9,138 nucleotides of DNA. Source: an uncultured Chryseolinea sp. Lineage in GTDB: Bacteria > Bacteroidota > Bacteroidia > Cytophagales > Cyclobacteriaceae. The notes under the pieces were generated by a model. It saw nothing but the letters and a program-made list of their open reading frames with translations, ran no database searches and was not told where the DNA came from. The stretch lies in contig CAMLER010000173.1 of the NCBI GenBank assembly GCA_946478915.1, positions 1 through 9,138 of the forward strand, in the 5' to 3' direction. Made by a program: the position numbers and the translations under genes. Below are positions 6,961 to 9,138 of the stretch, piece by piece (position 1 is the stretch's first letter; each line of letters begins with the position of its first letter).

Positions 6961-7992
6961 TCAGTTCTCGTTATTCTTTGCTGCCTCCCGATCACTGGAG
7001 CTGCCAAACGCCATTGATAAGTCTGATTCGCTTTCATATCCCTTCTTCATGGAATTACCAGGAACAGTTTCGGGCAACAACTTATTAGCGACAGTCATAA
7101 TCAGGTTCATCCACCCGGGCGCAAATCCTTGCAATATCGTCGCTACTTTAGCTGTTGCAGACAAAATTGCTTCCGACTGTCCTTCCTCAATAGCGGAAAT
7201 AATGTTTTTAGCAGCGGTTTCTGCTGATTGAGACAACAGTGGTGATGAATCTGCCAGTTTGAACCACGCATACTCTGCGTCATGGTCACCTTTTACATCA
7301 ATATTTCTAGGGCTGCCCGTCCGCATGAGATTGGGCACAACAGTAGTGACGACAATATTATCTTTCTTTAATTCCGCATGCATTCCTTCCGATAATCCTA
7401 CCAATGCAAACTTGCTGGCAGTGTAAGGAAGTAAATGCGGAACAGCAATCTTACCCCCTATCGAAGTGATGTTAATTATTTTTCCCCCTCCCTGCTCTTT
7501 GAAATAGGGTATCACTGCAAGCATTGTGTACAAGGCAGACCAGAAATTTGCTTTCATCGCCTGCTCATATTCATTGACACCCATGTTTTCTTGCGGGCCA
7601 ACCTGGATGATACCCGCATTGTTAATGACTACATCCAATCGACCATAGTGTTCAAGTATGTCAATTATCATTGCCTTAACCTGGCGTTCATCAGTAACGT
7701 CAACGGTCATTGAAATCACTTCAGCTCCCAGTTCTTCCAGCTCGACATGGGCCTCTCCAAGTTGATCAGGCGTTCTCGCGCATATCGCAAGCCTTGCGCC
7801 TTTGGCAGCGAGCTGCCTTGCCAAGACCAAACCAAGTCCTCGTGATCCGCCGGTTACCAGAACAACCTTACCCCTTAAGTCATACCGGTTCAAACTTTTG
7901 TAAATTGAATTAGCGATAAGAAAGGCACCGGCCCCAATAGCGGCCCATTTTACTACCTCCTGAATTGAAGATTTTTCCTTGTCAGCTGCCAT
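6961..7992 (-). CDS. Membrane-anchored short-chain dehydrogenase/reductase
   Basis: A 343-residue NAD(P)-dependent oxidoreductase of the SDR superfamily. Residues 13-31 form one hydrophobic segment (VVKWAAIGAGAFLIANSIY), an N-terminal membrane anchor before the Rossmann fold. The cofactor loop TGGSRGLG is at 47-54, and Arg51 with Arg73 (CART) suggests NADP(H) preference. Asp98 (VDVTD) and NNAG at 124-127 follow. The catalytic set is Asn149, Ser177 (NITSIGG) and YTASK with Tyr190 and Lys194, so the enzyme looks active. The 343 residues exceed the usual 250: beyond the anchor there is a C-terminal extension of about 80 residues, with a hydrophobic stretch ILQGFAPGWMNLIMTVANKL and a polar Ser/Glu/Asn-rich tail. 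The substrate is unknown; a lipid or other hydrophobic alcohol or ketone is plausible given the membrane location. ATG 7992 has no ribosome binding site but has a promoter-like element 41 bases upstream. Confidence 0.92.
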   Translation of the reverse strand: MAADKEKSSIQEVVKWAAIGAGAFLIANSIYKSLNRYDLRGKVVLVTGGSRGLGLVLARQLAAKGARLAICARTPDQLGEAHVELEELGAEVISMTVDVTDERQVKAMIIDILEHYGRLDVVINNAGIIQVGPQENMGVNEYEQAMKANFWSALYTMLAVIPYFKEQGGGKIINITSIGGKIAVPHLLPYTASKFALVGLSEGMHAELKKDNIVVTTVVPNLMRTGSPRNIDVKGDHDAEYAWFKLADSSPLLSQSAETAAKNIISAIEEGQSEAILSATAKVATILQGFAPGWMNLIMTVANKLLPETVPGNSMKKGYESESDLSMAFGSSSDREAAKNNEN

Positions 7993-7995
7993 GAT

Positions 7996-8138
7996 TGTAG
8001 ATGTTTAGCGAAATATTAATTCAAAAACAGGCCAAATTTATCTCCAAAGCAACCTTGCTAAAAACCCATCATGTATGGCTATACGGGCAGTCCCGTTCGG
8101 CATCTACTTAAATGATAAGGGATAAGGTGTAGATGTTT
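7996..8138. repeat. Repeated GTAGATG words and a short hairpin in the SDR upstream region
   Basis: TGTAGATGTTT occurs at 7996-8006 and again at 8128-8138. The core GTAGATG occurs inverted as CATCTAC at 8101-8107, forming seven-base arms with 8129-8135 around a 21-base loop. Between the copies lies a small hairpin, ACGGG (8083-8087)/CCCGT (8092-8096), loop CAGT, about 50 bases after the START-fold stop. A T-run on the minus strand follows only some 19 bases later, so termination there is doubtful. These could be regulator half-sites or chance. Confidence 0.3.
8033..8063 (-). promoter_or_regulatory. Probable promoter of the SDR gene
   Basis: The minus-strand octamer TAAATTTG (8040-8033) is a perfect match to the Bacteroidota -7 consensus TAnnTTTG. 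Nineteen bases upstream is a T-rich TTTT (8063-8060), a poor -33 element. Transcription would start roughly 35 bases before the ATG at 7992. This separates the SDR gene from the upstream START-fold gene as its own transcription unit. Confidence 0.45.
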
Positions 8139-8147
8139 TTACACAAC

Positions 8148-8534
8148 TTATGAATAAAACTCGTAAAGAGAGGTAAAATAAATATCATTCCAGCCTTCCA
8201 CGATATCATCATAATCTTCATCGGGAATGTTGCTGTGATTGAGCTCAACCGAAGTCCCGCGCGGATGTGGATGTAGTTTTATACTGACGATTGACTCTGT
8301 ATCTTGATCGCCGAAATACCATTGTTGAATAATTTTTTTACCTGTCTCAAATTCTACATTTTTGCCCACGATACTTCCTTCGAACAATGAAAATTCTGAG
8401 CCCGGCTCCGTCGACATTTCTGCAGCTTCACCTGTCCACAAATGAATCGTCGCTGGATTAGTGAGGGCAAGGTAAATCTCTTCAGGTTCTGCGGGTATGA
8501 TATAGTATTTCTTAAAATTCTTCATATTGATCAT
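8148..8534 (-). CDS. START-fold (AHSA1/SRPBCC family) protein, 128 aa
   Basis: A compact helix-grip protein resembling the C-terminal domain of Aha1 (activator of Hsp90 ATPase) and bacterial SRPBCC proteins, which bind hydrophobic ligands in a central cavity. Visible family features: an opening strand and helix, KYYIIPAEPEEIYLALTNP; the LWTGEAAEMSTEPGSEFSLF segment with the conserved turn before GSIVGKN; the strand pair KKIIQQWYFG and ESIVSIKLHP; and a long C-terminal helix beginning VEGWNDIYF. The length matches the single-domain family. Acidic residues dominate, and there is no signal peptide or membrane segment, so it is cytoplasmic. Two starts are possible: ATG 8534 (listed) or ATG 8525, which would begin MKNFKKYY and fits the domain boundary equally well. 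Neither has a ribosome binding site. The start lies 22 bases from the divergent rhomboid start. Ligand and role are unknown. Confidence 0.87.
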   Translation of the reverse strand: MINMKNFKKYYIIPAEPEEIYLALTNPATIHLWTGEAAEMSTEPGSEFSLFEGSIVGKNVEFETGKKIIQQWYFGDQDTESIVSIKLHPHPRGTSVELNHSNIPDEDYDDIVEGWNDIYFTSLYEFYS

Positions 8535-8541
8535 TGAATTA

Positions 8542-8549
8542 CAACCGTA
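8542..8549 (-). promoter_or_regulatory. Weak -7-like element in the divergent START/rhomboid gap
   Basis: Minus-strand TACGGTTG (8549-8542) differs by one base from TAnnTTTG. It lies eight bases before ATG 8534, so transcripts would be leaderless from 8534 or carry about ten bases before ATG 8525. I see no matching -33 element at 19-23 bases, so this is only suggestive. The 22-base gap leaves little room for any other promoter. Confidence 0.2.
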
Positions 8550-8556
8550 AACTAAC

Positions 8557-9138
8557 GTGTTTTTTATAACCTATACTATCATTGGCGTAACCGTGCTCGT
8601 AAGCATGATGGCATTTAACCGTCCTAACATGTTGTCTGAGTTCATGATGAATCCATATAAAATAAAATCGCGTGGGCAGTATTACCGCTTTATTACGTCC
8701 GGATTCATTCACCAGGATCACATGCATTTAATTTTGAACATGTTTTCGTTTTACTTTTTTGGACGTGTGATTGAAATAGTTTTTGGCATGGTCTTCGGCG
8801 ACTGGGGACCCGTTTATTATATTGCACTATACCTTATTGCAATTGTTGTATCCGATCTCCCAAGTTACTTCAAACATAAAGACAACCCAGGTTATAATTC
8901 GCTTGGAGCTTCGGGTGGAGTAGCTGCAGTTATTTTTGCATCGATAGTTTTCCAGCCGATTCAAGATATATGCCTCTTCCTTGCCATCTGTTTGCCAGGA
9001 TTTATTTTGGGGACCGCTTATATTATTTATTCCTATTATCAGGGTAGGAAATCAAATGATAACATCAACCACGATGCACATTTGTATGGGGCGGTTTTTG
9101 GATTTGTTTTTTGTGTGGTCCTTTATCCACCTTCACTC
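8557..9138 (+). CDS. Rhomboid-family intramembrane serine protease (5' part; 3' end outside window)
   Basis: The open frame from GTG 8557 gives 194 residues to the window edge. Rhomboids cut membrane proteins within or beside transmembrane helices. Visible features: TM1 (about residues 2-20, ITYTIIGVTVLVS), the SGFIHQDHMHLILNM segment at 48-62, which is the conserved His-rich start of TM2 with Asn61, the nucleophile GASGG at 117-121 with Ser119 at the start of TM4, and HDAHLYGA at 172-179 with His175 in TM6. Ser119 and His175 form the expected catalytic dyad, so the protease appears active. About six helices are covered; only the C-terminal end is missing. GTG 8557 is chosen because an in-frame stop lies at 8548-8550 and the next start, ATG 8605, would delete TM1. 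There is no Shine-Dalgarno sequence. It diverges from the START-fold gene. The substrate is unknown. Confidence 0.92.
   Translation, partial: MFFITYTIIGVTVLVSMMAFNRPNMLSEFMMNPYKIKSRGQYYRFITSGFIHQDHMHLILNMFSFYFFGRVIEIVFGMVFGDWGPVYYIALYLIAIVVSDLPSYFKHKDNPGYNSLGASGGVAAVIFASIVFQPIQDICLFLAICLPGFILGTAYIIYSYYQGRKSNDNINHDAHLYGAVFGFVFCVVLYPPSL

Noticed and set aside
8539..8727. Minus-strand ORF of 62 codons
   Set aside because: Antisense to rhomboid TM1 and the His-rich motif, and would fill the divergent promoter gap; the rhomboid frame is far better supported.
1..9138. Mobile element, CRISPR or defence island
   Set aside because: No transposase, integrase, direct-repeat array, terminal inverted repeats or restriction/Cas-like genes seen; the helicase-nuclease reads as a housekeeping AddA-type repair enzyme.

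Overview
The window looks like ordinary chromosomal DNA from a member of the Bacteroidota, most likely a Cytophagales-type bacterium. The support is moderate A+T content, starts almost without Shine-Dalgarno sequences, several upstream elements resembling the Bacteroidota promoter consensus (TTTG, about 19 bases, TAnnTTTG), and protein families typical of that phylum. I found no RNA gene, CRISPR array, insertion sequence, integrase or attachment site. Seven protein genes can be supported, two of them cut by the window edges, plus one doubtful small ORF.

Left part: bases 1-1398 (minus) encode the first 466 residues of a membrane-anchored patatin-type lipase. It has a multi-pass N-terminal module followed by the glycine-rich loop and the nucleophile serine; the C-terminus lies outside. 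Facing away from it, 1605-4838 (plus) encodes a 1077-residue AddA/RecB-type helicase-nuclease. Its first ATG/GTG/TTG-type start (TTG at 1683) lies downstream of the Walker A motif, so the true start must be further upstream. The best candidate is a CTG codon at 1605, preceded by GGAAG and overlapping the stop codon of a possible 50-codon ORF (1456-1608).

Middle part: 5337-6701 and 4874-5293 (both minus) encode a lipoprotein of the N-acylglucosamine/cellobiose 2-epimerase family and a 139-residue protein of unknown function. They are 43 bases apart, and the second seems to have its own promoter in the gap. The helicase and the unknown gene converge, with a palindromic, compound stem-loop region at 4840-4893.

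Right part: 6961-7992 (minus) is a short-chain dehydrogenase/reductase with an N-terminal membrane segment, and 8148-8534 (minus) is a small START-fold (AHSA1/SRPBCC) protein. Its start lies only 22 bases from the GTG start of a divergent rhomboid intramembrane serine protease (8557 to the right edge, plus).

The genes do not form one obvious pathway. Themes are DNA repair (helicase-nuclease), envelope and lipid functions (patatin, rhomboid, membrane SDR) and carbohydrate isomerisation outside the cytoplasm (epimerase). I see no clear undescribed system. The best leads are the non-canonical start of the helicase, the lipidated epimerase next to an unknown protein, and the very compact divergent promoter region of the rhomboid gene.
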